From Natrononativus amylolyticus (GTDB lineage Archaea > Halobacteriota > Halobacteria > Halobacteriales > Natrialbaceae): DNA of 64,000 bases. The DNA is taken from positions 1,426,001 to 1,490,000 of the forward strand of contig NZ_CP101458.1 of the NCBI RefSeq assembly GCF_024362525.1, given 5' to 3'. The translations under genes and the position numbers were made by a program. Below the pieces are notes generated by a model that saw nothing but the letters and a program-made list of their open reading frames with translations, ran no database searches and was not told where the DNA came from. Shown here in pieces: positions 24,212-33,067 of the stretch (the first letter of the stretch is position 1; each line of letters opens with the position of its first letter).

Positions 24212-25761
24212 TGCGAGCGCCGGTCGACTGGCCGACTGCGGACCTGCTGACGCACCGATCGCGGGCGACTCCCGAGCGAACGGCGATCGTCGACGCCGAC
24301 ACGGACGACGCGTGGACGTGCCGCGAGTTCAGCCGGCGAGCCGACGACGCGGCGATCGGCCTCGAGCGCCGGGGGGCCGACGGGCGGGTCGGGTTCTTAC
24401 TCGAGGCCGGCCTCGAGTTCGCGGCCGCCTTCTTCGGCGCGATGCGGCTCGGAACGACCGTCGTACCGCTCAACCTCGCCGAGACCGCGAGCGAGCTCGA
24501 GGCGAAGGTGGACGGGCTCGACCTCGACGGACTCGTCTGCGAGCCCGACACGGAGGGGCTCGCGGTCGACCTCGCGAACGGTGCCACGCTCGAACGCGCC
24601 CCCGTCCTCTCGACGGGCGAGCCGAGCGCCGACGCCGTCGAGTCGCTGTACGGAGCGGTGAGCGGCCGGGGGGTGTCGCCGGTCGCCCTCGAGCGCGGGG
24701 ACACCCAGCTGATCCTGTTTACCTCCGGCACCTCGGGCGAGCCGAAGGCCGTCCGCCTGACCGTTGGCAACCTGGTCGCCAGCGCGACCGCCTCGGCGTT
24801 TCGTCTCGGCGTCCTCCCCGAGGACCGCTGGCTCTGCTGTCTCCCGATGTACCACATGGGCGGGCTCGCGCCGGTTGTCCGAAGCGCCCTCTACGGGACG
24901 ACCGCCGTCGTCCAGCGGGAGTTCGACGCCGAGGCGACCGCGCGCGTTCTCGACGAGTACGAGGTTACGGGCGTCTCGCTCGTCCCGACGATGCTGAAAC
25001 GCCTGCTCGAGGCCGGCTGGTCGGCCCCCGTTCGCCTCCGGTTCGTCCTGCTGGGCGGCGCGCCCGCCTCGAGCGACCTGCTGGACCGCTGTCGCCGCCG
25101 CGGCGTCCCGGCGCACCCGACGTACGGGATGACGGAGACGGCCTCCCAGATTGCGACGGCGACGCCCGCGCAGGCGGCGACCCACGAGGGAACCGTGGGC
25201 CAGCCGCTCGTGTGTACCGACGTCACCGTCGTGGGCGAGGACGGGACGCCCGTCGGAGCCGGCGAGACGGGCGAACTCGTCGTCTCGGGGCCGACGGTGA
25301 CGCCGGGGTACCTCGAGGCCGACCGGACGGAGGCGGCGTTCGGCGAGTACGGCCTCCACACCGGCGACGTCGGCTACCGGGACGCGGACGGCAGGCTGTG
25401 GGTGTTGAACCGCCGCTCGGACCGGATCATCACCGGCGGCGAGAACGTCGATCCGGGCGAGGTCGTCGACGTCCTGCGGAGTCACCCGCTCGTCGAGGCG
25501 GCCGCAGTCGTCGGGCTCCCCGACGACGAGTGGGGCGAGCGCGTCGCCGCGCTGGTCGTTCTCGAGGCAGGTACCGGAGACGAATCGCCGGCGCTGGAGG
25601 CGCTCCGGGATCACTGGCGCGAGCGGCTGGCGGGGTTCAAGCGGCCGAAGACGATTGCCGTCGCCGAGGGCCTCCCGCGAACCGCGTCGGGGACGGTCGA
25701 CCGCGAGGCGGTCCGTGACGTCCTCCGGGAGCGGGGCATCGACGCGGGGACGCTCGGATAG
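24211..25761 (+). CDS. menE: o-succinylbenzoate-CoA ligase MenE
   Basis: The 516-residue ANL-family ligase has the P-loop LFTSGTSGEPKAV at residues 169-181, the adenine motif HPTYGMTETASQ and LHTGDVGYRDADG. The hinge is followed by NRRSDRIITGGENVDP, and the C-terminal lysine lies in RTASGTVDRE, where the usual Gly-Lys is GT. The usual catalytic lysine near LPRTASGK is thus replaced by threonine, which deserves a check of activity. It activates o-succinylbenzoate for MenB. Last gene of the men operon; the next gene has a 57-bp gap. Confidence 0.87.
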   Translation: MRAPVDWPTADLLTHRSRATPERTAIVDADTDDAWTCREFSRRADDAAIGLERRGADGRVGFLLEAGLEFAAAFFGAMRLGTTVVPLNLAETASELEAKVDGLDLDGLVCEPDTEGLAVDLANGATLERAPVLSTGEPSADAVESLYGAVSGRGVSPVALERGDTQLILFTSGTSGEPKAVRLTVGNLVASATASAFRLGVLPEDRWLCCLPMYHMGGLAPVVRSALYGTTAVVQREFDAEATARVLDEYEVTGVSLVPTMLKRLLEAGWSAPVRLRFVLLGGAPASSDLLDRCRRRGVPAHPTYGMTETASQIATATPAQAATHEGTVGQPLVCTDVTVVGEDGTPVGAGETGELVVSGPTVTPGYLEADRTEAAFGEYGLHTGDVGYRDADGRLWVLNRRSDRIITGGENVDPGEVVDVLRSHPLVEAAAVVGLPDDEWGERVAALVVLEAGTGDESPALEALRDHWRERLAGFKRPKTIAVAEGLPRTASGTVDREAVRDVLRERGIDAGTLG

Positions 25762-25818
25762 GTCGCGTCCGGGACGACCCGCAGCAGGTTGAAACCCCTG
25801 GAACACCATACTCGAGTC

Positions 25819-26562
25819 GTGTGCACCCTTACGCTCGCCTGGCAGGTCTTCGAGGACGCACCGGTCGCGGTCGCGGCCAACCGTGACGAGGCGCTCGACC
25901 GACCCGCCGGCCCGCCCGACGTCTACCGCGCCTCGCCGCTCGTGATCGCGCCACACGACGTCGAGGCCGGCGGCACCTGGATCGGCGTGAACGAACACGG
26001 CGTGTTCGCGGGCATCACGAACCGCTGGACCGAGCGCGACCTCGCCGGGGAGCGCTCGCGCGGCCTGCTCGTCGCCGACGTTCTCGAGACGACGTCCGCG
26101 GCCGACGCCGCGGCTCACGTCGAGCGGACGACGAGCGAGCACGAGTACGAGGGGTTCAACCTCGTGGTCGCCGACGCCGAGGACGCGATTCACCTGGGGT
26201 GGGACGGATCGCTGTCACGGACCGCGTTCGATCCCGGCGTCCACGTCGTCGTCAACGTCGGCTTCGACGAGACGTTCGCGCTGCCGGCGGAGCGTCGCGA
26301 CCTCGGCGAACGACAGGCCGAGAGCGCGCGGGCGGTCCGGGAGGCGCTCGAGCCCCGCGACGACGAGCGCGTCGAGGGGTGGCTCGAGCGCGCGGGGACC
26401 GTCCTCGGCGATCACGAGTACGGCGTCTGCATCCACGGCGACGGCTACGGGACGCGGTCGTCGTCGCTGCTCGCGGTCGGCGAGCGGACCCGCTACGAGT
26501 TCGCCGACGGTCCGCCCTGTCGCACCGCCTACGAGCCGGTCGGGATCGAAGGGCAGTTTTAA
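25819..26562 (+). CDS. NRDE-family protein (TANGO2-like)
   Basis: From the GTG at 25819 the product starts MCTLTLAWQVF, the normal family start with Cys2, and has the defining NRDE motif in VAANRDEALDRPA. It also has GGTWIGVNEHGVFAGITNR, and ends with a RSSSLLAVGE segment. The 247-residue length fits. The fold resembles N-terminal-nucleophile hydrolases, and Cys2 would be the nucleophile after Met removal. The eukaryotic homologue TANGO2 is linked to lipid or heme handling; the archaeal role is unknown. The longer frame from 25789 is rejected because it would bury Cys2. Confidence 0.85.
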   Translation: MCTLTLAWQVFEDAPVAVAANRDEALDRPAGPPDVYRASPLVIAPHDVEAGGTWIGVNEHGVFAGITNRWTERDLAGERSRGLLVADVLETTSAADAAAHVERTTSEHEYEGFNLVVADAEDAIHLGWDGSLSRTAFDPGVHVVVNVGFDETFALPAERRDLGERQAESARAVREALEPRDDERVEGWLERAGTVLGDHEYGVCIHGDGYGTRSSSLLAVGERTRYEFADGPPCRTAYEPVGIEGQF

Positions 26563-26637
26563 GCGGATTGCGGTACGTTATCCGGGTATGGACGCACTCC
26601 TGCCAGGAGCGAGTAGCACGGTCGAGAGGTGGTCGCC

Positions 26638-26994
26638 GTGAGCGCCTCACCCCCTGTCGCCGAGTCGGAACTTACCGAGGACGAGCTGGCGGGTCTCGAA
26701 CTCGTTCGCGAGACGGGCGGGATTCACCAGAGCGACTTCTGGAAGGAACTCGACGTCTCCTCGCGCAAGGGAAGCCGGATCGTCGAGTCGCTCGTCGAGA
26801 AGCAACTCGTCAACCGCGAGCAGGCGGTGTACCAGGGTCACAACACCTACTACATCTCGCCGACGGCTCGCGATCTCGATTTCACGCTGCTGATGGCCGG
26901 GGACATGCTCTCGCCGTTTATCGGCGAGGAGGAGGTCGACCCCAACAGCGACGCCTTCTCCCAGTGGATCATGAACCTGGCCTACCAGGAGTAA
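26638..26994 (+). CDS. Winged-helix DNA-binding protein (118 aa)
   Basis: The protein carries a MarR/Lrp-like helix-turn-helix: LTEDELAGLELVRETGGIHQ, then SDFWKELDVSSRKGSRIVES and a wing, LVEKQLVNREQAVYQGHNTY. A short C-terminal part (MLSPFIGEEEVDPNSDAF) follows. I recognise the widespread haloarchaeal regulator family that ends in an acidic tail. The GTG at 26638 follows GAGAGGTGG, a usable SD; a GTG at 26629 is an alternative. The operator is unknown. It lies before the convergent gatA. Confidence 0.78.
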   Translation: MSASPPVAESELTEDELAGLELVRETGGIHQSDFWKELDVSSRKGSRIVESLVEKQLVNREQAVYQGHNTYYISPTARDLDFTLLMAGDMLSPFIGEEEVDPNSDAFSQWIMNLAYQE

Positions 26995-27033
26995 CGGCGG
27001 TTCACAGTTCGATTTTCGGCGGACGGGTACTCG

Positions 27034-28305
27034 CTACTCGAGCGCGCTCGCCGCCCGGACGATCGCCTCCTCGCCGAAGGCAGGGCCGATGAACTGCAGT
27101 CCGACGGGGAGGCCGTCGGTCTCGCCGGCGGGAACCGAGATCGCCGGCAGGTCGGCGAGGTTCACCGGCACCGTGTTGGCGTCTGCGAGGTACATTTTGA
27201 GGGGGTCCTCGAGGCTCTCGCCGAGTTCGAACGGCGGTACGGGCATCGTCGGCGACGCGAGGACGTCGACCTCGGACAGCGCTTCGTCGAAGTCCTGTTT
27301 CACCCACGCGCGGGCGTCCTGGGCCTTCTTGTAGTACTTGTCGTGGTAGCCCGCCGAGAGCGCGTAGGTTCCGAGCAGGATGCGCCGTTTGACCTCGTCG
27401 CCGAACCCCTCCTCACGAGTGCGCCCGAACGCGTCGTTCCAGTTGCCGCCAGCCTCCTCGGCGGTGTGACCGTAGCGAACCCCGTCGAACCGGGCGAGGT
27501 TCGAGGAGGCTTCCGACATCGCGATCACGTAGTAGGCCTCGACGGCGTGTCCGACGGAGGGGAGACTGACCTCGTGATGTTCGGCGCCCTGGGACTCGAG
27601 GTCGGCGACGGCGTCCCAGAACGTTTCGACGACGCCCTCGTCGGCGCCGGAGAGCAGTTCGGTCGGAACGCCGATCCGCAGCCCGTCGACGTCGCCGTCG
27701 GCCGCGGCGGCGTACTCGGCGTCGTCGACCGCCTCTCGAGACGTGCCGTCACGGTCGTCGCTGCCGGCGATCACCTCGAGCAGTTCGGCGGCCTCCTCGA
27801 CGGTGGGCGCGAGCGGGCCGATCTGTTCCAAGCTGTTGGCGTAGGCGACGAGTCCGTACCGGGAGACCAGCCCGTACGTTGGCTTGATGCCGACCACGCC
27901 ACAGAACGCGGCGGGACAGCGGATCGAGCCGCCGGTGTCCGAGCCGAGCGCCAGGTCGGCCTCGCCGGCGGCGACGGCCGCCGCGGAGCCACCGGACGAC
28001 CCGCCGGGAACTCGCCCCGGGGCGGCCGGGTTGTCGACCGGACCGAAGTGGGAGGTCTCGTTGGTCGTCCCCATCCCGAACTCGTCCATGTTGGCCTTCC
28101 CGACGATGGTCGCCCCGGCGTCTTTGAGGCGCTCGACGACGGTCGCGTCGTACGGCGGGACGTACTCGGCGAGCATCTTCGAGCCGCAGGTCGTCCGGAC
28201 GCCGGCCGTCGAGATGTTGTCCTTGACCGCGACGGTTCGTCCCGCGAGCGGTCCGTCGTCGTCGCCCTCGATCGTCTCCTCGGTGATGAAGATGTTCGCC
28301 GACAT
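27034..28305 (-). CDS. gatA: Glutamyl/aspartyl-tRNA amidotransferase subunit A
   Basis: The 423-residue amidase-signature enzyme has the catalytic lysine in VAVKDNIST, the cis-serine in PGGSSGGSAAAVA and the nucleophile serine in GSDTGGSIRCPA. It releases ammonia from glutamine for transamidation of misacylated Asp-tRNA or Glu-tRNA. The ATG at 28305 is two bases after the gatC stop, so C and A form an operon. The open frame extends upstream through gatC and is rejected. The GatB partner is not in the window. The length is slightly short of bacterial GatA (about 480), as is common in haloarchaea. Confidence 0.93.
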   Translation of the reverse strand: MSANIFITEETIEGDDDGPLAGRTVAVKDNISTAGVRTTCGSKMLAEYVPPYDATVVERLKDAGATIVGKANMDEFGMGTTNETSHFGPVDNPAAPGRVPGGSSGGSAAAVAAGEADLALGSDTGGSIRCPAAFCGVVGIKPTYGLVSRYGLVAYANSLEQIGPLAPTVEEAAELLEVIAGSDDRDGTSREAVDDAEYAAAADGDVDGLRIGVPTELLSGADEGVVETFWDAVADLESQGAEHHEVSLPSVGHAVEAYYVIAMSEASSNLARFDGVRYGHTAEEAGGNWNDAFGRTREEGFGDEVKRRILLGTYALSAGYHDKYYKKAQDARAWVKQDFDEALSEVDVLASPTMPVPPFELGESLEDPLKMYLADANTVPVNLADLPAISVPAGETDGLPVGLQFIGPAFGEEAIVRAASALE

Positions 28306-28307
28306 GG

Positions 28308-28580
28308 TCAGGACACGTTCGGCCCTTTGAAGTAGCCGTCCTCGGTCTCCGGGGCGTTTCGCAGCGCCTCGTCGAGACACGGTCGCGTCTCGTCCGGACG
28401 CATCACGTTCACCAGGTCGACCTCGCGGTCGACCGCCGGCACCTCGTCTAGCGTCTCGAAGTACTCGAGGATGTCCGCGAACTGGGCGGCGAACCGGTCG
28501 ACCTCCTCCTCGGTGAGGTCGACCCGGGCCAGCGCCGCGACGTGGCGGACTTCCTCGGGGTTGACGGCGTCGTCGCTCAT
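28308..28580 (-). CDS. gatC: Glutamyl/aspartyl-tRNA amidotransferase subunit C
   Basis: The 90-residue protein shows the GatC pattern: EEVRHVAALARVDLTEEEVD, AQFADILEYFETLDEV and a C-terminal APETEDGYFKGPNV that packs at the GatA/GatB interface. It stabilises the amidotransferase. The ATG at 28580 is preceded by a TATA-like CCCTTACTC (minus strand, near 28607), so the operon starts here, probably leaderless. Confidence 0.92.
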   Translation of the reverse strand: MSDDAVNPEEVRHVAALARVDLTEEEVDRFAAQFADILEYFETLDEVPAVDREVDLVNVMRPDETRPCLDEALRNAPETEDGYFKGPNVS

Positions 28581-28710
28581 ATGCTCTCCCACCGGCCTGC
28601 GGGGAGTAAGGGTTTCGATACCGTCGGCGGAGCCGAACTGCCGATATCCACGAACGGGGGATATACAGCTTCTACGCACGTTTCAGAAGTTCGTATCGTC
28701 TGTAAGGCAC

Positions 28711-28720
28711 AGTATTTAAG
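28711..28720 (+). promoter_or_regulatory. TATA box for tfb
   Basis: AGTATTTAAG is a canonical haloarchaeal TATA box. It predicts a start near 28742 and an untranslated leader of about 40 bases before the ATG at 28783, unlike the leaderless genes nearby. Confidence 0.6.
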
Positions 28721-28782
28721 TGCAGTTCTGCCGTGTGTAGAAACACGCTAGAGTTTTCCGGCGCACCCCACGCACCAGACCC

Positions 28783-29763
28783 ATGACAGATTCCCCCATC
28801 CGAACTCGGACGAGCCAGCGGCGCACCACAGAGGCGGTGGAGTCGTCCGAGTCGAGCGAGCGGTCGACGGTTCGTTGTCCGGAGTGTGACGGCCGGTTGG
28901 TAAACGACGCAGAGCACGGAGAAACCGTCTGTGAGGACTGCGGGCTCGTCGTCGACGAGGGCGAGATCGACCGCGGGCCGGAGTGGCGCGCGTTCGATTC
29001 GGCCGAGAAGGACGAGAAGAGCCGCGTCGGCGCCCCCACCACGAACATGATGCACGATCAGGGGCTCTCGACGAACATCGGCTGGCAGGACAAAGACGCC
29101 TACGGCAAGGCGTTGAGTTCGCGCCAGCGACAGAAGATGCAGCGTCTCCGCACCTGGAACGAGCGCTTTCGCACCCGCGACAGCAAAGAGCGCAACCTCA
29201 AGCAGGCCCTCGGCGAGATCGACCGCATGGCCAGCGCCCTGGGACTGCCCAAGAACGTCCGCGAGACCGCGAGCGTGATCTACCGCCGGGCGCTCGAGGA
29301 CGACCTCCTGCCGGGGCGGTCGATCGAGGGCGTCGCGACGGCGTCGCTGTACGCCGCCGCCCGCCAGGCCGGCACCCCCCGCAGCTTAGACGAGATCGCC
29401 GCCGTCAGCCGCGTCGAGAAGGACGAGATCGCCCGCACCTACCGCTACGTGATCCGCGAACTCGGCCTCGAGGTCAAACCGGCCGACCCCGAGAGCTACG
29501 TCCCGCGCTTCGCGAGCGACCTCGACCTCTCCGACGAGACCGAGCGGCGGGCACGCGGCCTGTTGAAGACGGCCAAGGAGACCGGCGTTCACTCGGGTAA
29601 ATCTCCCGTCGGGCTGGCCGCGGCGGCCGTCTACGCCGCGGCGCTGCTCACCAACGAGAAGGTCACCCAGAACGACGTCAGCGAGGTCGCCAACATCTCC
29701 GAAGTGACGATCCGCAACCGGTATCACGAACTGCTCGAGGCCGAGGAAGGCGCACTCGCCTGA
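28783..29763 (+). CDS. tfb: Transcription initiation factor IIB (TFB)
   Basis: The 326-residue factor has an N-terminal zinc ribbon with Cys32, Cys35, Cys50 and Cys53, and a B-reader region (DRGPEWRAF). Two cyclin-like repeats start near LKQALGEIDRMASALGLP and DLSDETERRARGLLKTAK. The C-terminal helix-turn-helix that reads the BRE is in TQNDVSEVANISEVTIRNRY. It recruits RNA polymerase to TBP-bound promoters. Haloarchaea have several TFBs, so this one may serve a subset of promoters; a number cannot be assigned from sequence alone. Confidence 0.95.
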   Translation: MTDSPIRTRTSQRRTTEAVESSESSERSTVRCPECDGRLVNDAEHGETVCEDCGLVVDEGEIDRGPEWRAFDSAEKDEKSRVGAPTTNMMHDQGLSTNIGWQDKDAYGKALSSRQRQKMQRLRTWNERFRTRDSKERNLKQALGEIDRMASALGLPKNVRETASVIYRRALEDDLLPGRSIEGVATASLYAAARQAGTPRSLDEIAAVSRVEKDEIARTYRYVIRELGLEVKPADPESYVPRFASDLDLSDETERRARGLLKTAKETGVHSGKSPVGLAAAAVYAAALLTNEKVTQNDVSEVANISEVTIRNRYHELLEAEEGALA

Positions 29764-29848
29764 GACGCCGCTGTATCGAGTTCCTGGCGCAGCCAGAGGG
29801 CGGTATAGGCGCAGCATAACCAAGCCCTACGTTCTCGATTTCGAGCAT

Positions 29849-29977
29849 ATGGAATGCGACAACTGTGCCGGGACGGACGGGATCGCGTACACGCTCACGA
29901 CCTACGTCGAACACGATCCGGACGAGCGGATCGACCTCCACTTCTGCTCGACGAACTGCCTCCGAGTCTGGACCTGA
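29849..29977 (+). CDS. 42-residue zinc-finger microprotein
   Basis: ATG at 29849 to TGA at 29977 encodes MECDNCAGTDGIAYTLTTYV and a second half with HFCSTNCLRVW. Four cysteines (CDNC and CSTNC) make a single treble-clef or zinc-finger-like site. I recognise a widespread haloarchaeal family of this size (DUF7576-like, from memory). It ends one base from the stop of the convergent asparagine-synthase-like gene. Such microproteins are often missed by length cut-offs. Function unknown. Confidence 0.7.
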   Translation: MECDNCAGTDGIAYTLTTYVEHDPDERIDLHFCSTNCLRVWT

Positions 29978-31069
29978 CTACCGGGGACGCGTCTCGAGCA
30001 GCGACTCGACGTACCGGGTGACGTGGTCGTCCATCCGGCGTTTGTACCCCGCCTGTCGGGCCAGCCGATCCAGTTCGCGGGCGACCAGGCTGCCGTACTG
30101 GACGGCCTTTTTCTCTCGCATCGCGACCGGCTCGGGCAGGTACTCCGTCGCAACCTCCCGGAGCGCTCGCTTTCGACGGGTTTCGTCGGCGAGCAGCGCC
30201 GTCGGCAGGCGAAGCGCCGCCGTCACCACCGCGTCGTGAAGCAGCGGGGCGACGGGGTCGACGCCGCCCGCCTCGACGGCCAGCACGTCCCTCGGTAGCT
30301 GTTCGGGGAGGGTTCGAATCTGCTCGCGGACCGCCCCGCGAACGGTGTCGGCTTCGACGCGGTGGTCGAGGTGGACCACCTTCTCGTAGCCGCCGAACAG
30401 TTCGTCGGCGCCCTGGCCGACCGCGAGCCGATCGAAGCCGTCGGCGGCGACGGCCTCGCTGACGAGATACAGCGGGAGCGCGATCTGGACGTCCATCGCG
30501 TTCGTCCGGCCGATCGCCCGGGCGACCGCGGGGGCCGCGCGCTCGAGGTCTGCCGGCTCGAGGTCGACGACGGTGAGCTCGCGGCCCATCGCCTCGGCGG
30601 CGGAGCGGGCGGCCTCGACGTCGTGACTGTCGGGGAAGCCGACGACGTACAGCGGCGCGTCGAGCAGTTCGCCCACCAGCGCCGAGTCGACGCCGCCGGA
30701 GAAGGCGACGGCGACGTCGCCGCCGTCGCGGGTCGCGTCGACCGCCGTTCGGATCGCGCCGTCGACGGCCTCGAGGGCCGCGTCCCGGTCCGCTTCCGGC
30801 TCGGGGTCGGGAAGATGCCAGCGCTTCGCCGTCCCCGCTGCGTCGCGAACGGCGCCGGCGGGGAACGGGGACGGGTTCTCGAGGGCGGTCGGACGAAACG
30901 CCCACTCGACACCTGCGGCCTCCCGGTCGACGAACAGCGGAACCCGCCCGAGAACGTCGCGGACGAGCCGCCCGTCGAGTTCGCCGGCGAAACCCGCCGT
31001 TCCGGGAAATGGGTCGCCGGTTTCGAGCGCCCGACGGACGACCGTCTCGTCAGCCCCGCGGAGCGTCAT
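29978..31069 (-). CDS. Asparagine-synthase-like PP-loop protein lacking the glutaminase domain
   Basis: The 363-residue protein has the ATP pyrophosphatase loop SGGVDS at residues 124-129 and the substrate-side GQGADELFGGYEK, both hallmarks of the asparagine synthase C-terminal domain. The first 90 residues match only the end of a class II glutamine amidotransferase domain (VRDVLGRVPLFVD). The N-terminal catalytic cysteine is missing, so any amide nitrogen must come from ammonia or another subunit. The start overlaps the upstream PHP gene's stop (ATGA). The true substrate may not be aspartate. Confidence 0.8.
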   Translation of the reverse strand: MTLRGADETVVRRALETGDPFPGTAGFAGELDGRLVRDVLGRVPLFVDREAAGVEWAFRPTALENPSPFPAGAVRDAAGTAKRWHLPDPEPEADRDAALEAVDGAIRTAVDATRDGGDVAVAFSGGVDSALVGELLDAPLYVVGFPDSHDVEAARSAAEAMGRELTVVDLEPADLERAAPAVARAIGRTNAMDVQIALPLYLVSEAVAADGFDRLAVGQGADELFGGYEKVVHLDHRVEADTVRGAVREQIRTLPEQLPRDVLAVEAGGVDPVAPLLHDAVVTAALRLPTALLADETRRKRALREVATEYLPEPVAMREKKAVQYGSLVARELDRLARQAGYKRRMDDHVTRYVESLLETRPR

Positions 31070-31752
31070 CCGAGCAGCTCCGCGAGCCGGCTCTTCACGC
31101 GGCGTTTCGCGCCGCCGGCGGCCTGCCGGAAGCTGATCCGCCAGGGCGTGCGTTTGCCCTCGACGGAGGTCTCGCCGGCGGCGATCGCCTCGAGGATGGC
31201 GTCTGCGCTGCGTTCGGTCGCGCCGACGCGGGTGACCGCCTGACCGACCATCTCGCTGATGTGGGCGTCACTTCCCGCGGTCATCGGCAGGTCGTGAGCG
31301 CGGGCGAAGCGCTCGGCCTGGCGGTTGGCCCGGCCGGTGAGCAACCGGGAGTTGTACACTTCGATCGCGTCGGCCTCGGCGAGCTGTTCGCGGGTGATCC
31401 GGGTCATCACGCCGTGGCGCGACTCCTGGAACGGGTGGGGAACGACGGCGATGCCGCCCTGGGCTCGGATCGCTTCCAGGGTCGACTCGTAGGAGAGTCC
31501 CGGCGGAACCGCCTCCTCGACGCCGAGACCGAGGACGTGGCCGGCCTTGCTCGAGATCTCGATCCCCGGAACGCCGACCAGCCCGTAGTCGGATGCTCGC
31601 TCGACGAGCTCGAGGCTCGCGTCGATCTCGTCGTGATCGGTGATGGCGACCGCGTCGAGGCCGACGGCCGCGGCCTGTTCGAGGATGAGTTCGACCGGGT
31701 CGCGGCCGTCGTAGGAGAGCGACGAGTGGACGTGGAGTTCGACCGACAGCAC
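31066..31752 (-). CDS. PHP-domain phosphoesterase
   Basis: From the GTG at 31752 the 228-residue protein begins VLSVELHVHSSLSYDGRDPV, giving the metal motif HVH (His7, His9). AITDHDEIDASL, PGIEISSKAGHVLGLG, VVPHPFQ and TAGSDAHISEM supply the other ligands. PHP proteins are di- or trinuclear metal phosphoesterases acting on nucleotides, histidinol phosphate or sugar phosphates. GAAGGAGAG precedes the start and a TATA-like CTTTTTATCC lies near 31773-31782. It is coupled to the asparagine-synthase-like gene by ATGA, which suggests a shared pathway not yet known. Confidence 0.82.
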   Translation of the reverse strand: MLSVELHVHSSLSYDGRDPVELILEQAAAVGLDAVAITDHDEIDASLELVERASDYGLVGVPGIEISSKAGHVLGLGVEEAVPPGLSYESTLEAIRAQGGIAVVPHPFQESRHGVMTRITREQLAEADAIEVYNSRLLTGRANRQAERFARAHDLPMTAGSDAHISEMVGQAVTRVGATERSADAILEAIAAGETSVEGKRTPWRISFRQAAGGAKRRVKSRLAELLG

Positions 31753-31882
31753 GGGCTCTCCTTCGATCGGCCGGATAAAAAGGGCCTCGATACCGCGCCC
31801 GTGAGCAGGTCCTGACGGTCGCTCTGGAAGACCCGTTGAACTGTACACCGGAGCGGATTATATTTCAGATATTATGTGGTCC

Positions 31883-31890
31883 AATATATT
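31883..31890 (+). promoter_or_regulatory. TATA box for the beta-helix Tat protein
   Basis: AATATATT is centred 29 bases before the ATG at 31916, which decides that start over the ATG at 31874 lying upstream of the box. Confidence 0.55.
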
Positions 31891-31915
31891 GGTGTCCGGC
31901 GCGGCGACTGCACTG

Positions 31916-33052
31916 ATGGCTGCACGGCATACTTCCAGAACGCACAGCGAACAGAGCCGCCGAACCCTCCTGCGGAGACTCGGTCTCACCGGTGTCGGGC
32001 TGGCTACCGTTGCGACGGCCGCCTCCGCCGCCGGGGACGACTCGAGCGGGGCGGACGATTCGCTCGGAGGCGATGACTCGGCTGAACAGGACGGCTCGAG
32101 CGAGACCGATACGTCAGACTCGACGGACGCCGAGACGCCGACCGAGATCGACTCGTGTACGGTGATCGACGAACCCGGCGAGTACGAACTCGTCGCCGAC
32201 CTCGCGCCGGTCGAACTCGAGCAGCCGGGCTGTATCGTCATCGACGCCGACGACGTCACGCTTCGAGGGAACGGACACACGATCGACCTGAGCGACACCG
32301 CCTACGAGGGAGACTTCCGGTACCCCGACCCCAGTTGCATCGTCGTCAACCCGTGGGATCGGGGAGACGAGATGGTCTGGGAGACCGCGGTCGAAAACGT
32401 CGAGGTCCGCGGCGCCCGCGCGGGAATCCTCTCGAGGTTGAACAACGGCGGGAGCTACACCGGAATCACCGCGGTCGATAACGTCGACGGTTTCAGGTTC
32501 TACGTCGACGGCGGGCTGCTCGAGGACTGCGTTCTCGCGGACAACTACCGGGGAATCGTCCTGGACGGAAATCCGGACATCTGGGGCGGATCGAACGCGT
32601 CGATCACCGGCTGTACGCTGCAGCGAAACGAGAACGCGGGTCTCCGGGTAGGCCACGAGGGTAGCGCCGACGTGACGGCCAGTCGCATCGTCGAGAACGG
32701 CGTCGGAATCTCGCTGTCTGCCTTCAACGCGGGAGCCACCGTCGAGGGGAGCCACATCTGTCGCAACGATGAGTACGGCGTCGAGGCTGGATCTGACCCG
32801 GGGTACGAAGACGAGTGGGAGCCGGAACCGCCGAGACAGGCCGAGGTTCTGGCGACCGGAAACTACTGGGGTGCGGCCACCGGTCCCGCCAGTTTCGGTG
32901 ACCCCGACGAGGCCTTCACCGACCCCGAGACCAGTCGACCGGCCGACGGCGACGGCGACGCCATCTCGGAGGGGCTCGAGGACGGCGTGAGCAACGTCCG
33001 GTTCGATCCGTTCGCGGAATCGCCGATCGGAGGCGTCGGCGCCCAGCGGTAG
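31916..33052 (+). CDS. Tat-exported right-handed parallel beta-helix protein
   Basis: The 378-residue protein has a twin-arginine signal (SRRTLLRRLGLTGVGLATVA) ending near AASAAG, and then an acidic Ser/Asp-rich linker. A repeating beta-helix of the NosD/pectate-lyase type follows: VTLRGNGHTIDL, VENVEVRGARAGILS, LEDCVLADNYRGIVLDG and SITGCTLQRNENAGLRVG. The end, ATGNYWGAATGPASFGDPD, is the usual periplasmic copper-binding NosD-like closing motif. It is probably a secreted carbohydrate-binding or lyase-like surface protein. No catalytic residues can be assigned. Single gene. Confidence 0.8.
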   Translation: MAARHTSRTHSEQSRRTLLRRLGLTGVGLATVATAASAAGDDSSGADDSLGGDDSAEQDGSSETDTSDSTDAETPTEIDSCTVIDEPGEYELVADLAPVELEQPGCIVIDADDVTLRGNGHTIDLSDTAYEGDFRYPDPSCIVVNPWDRGDEMVWETAVENVEVRGARAGILSRLNNGGSYTGITAVDNVDGFRFYVDGGLLEDCVLADNYRGIVLDGNPDIWGGSNASITGCTLQRNENAGLRVGHEGSADVTASRIVENGVGISLSAFNAGATVEGSHICRNDEYGVEAGSDPGYEDEWEPEPPRQAEVLATGNYWGAATGPASFGDPDEAFTDPETSRPADGDGDAISEGLEDGVSNVRFDPFAESPIGGVGAQR

Positions 33053-33067
33053 TATTCGAACCCCGTC

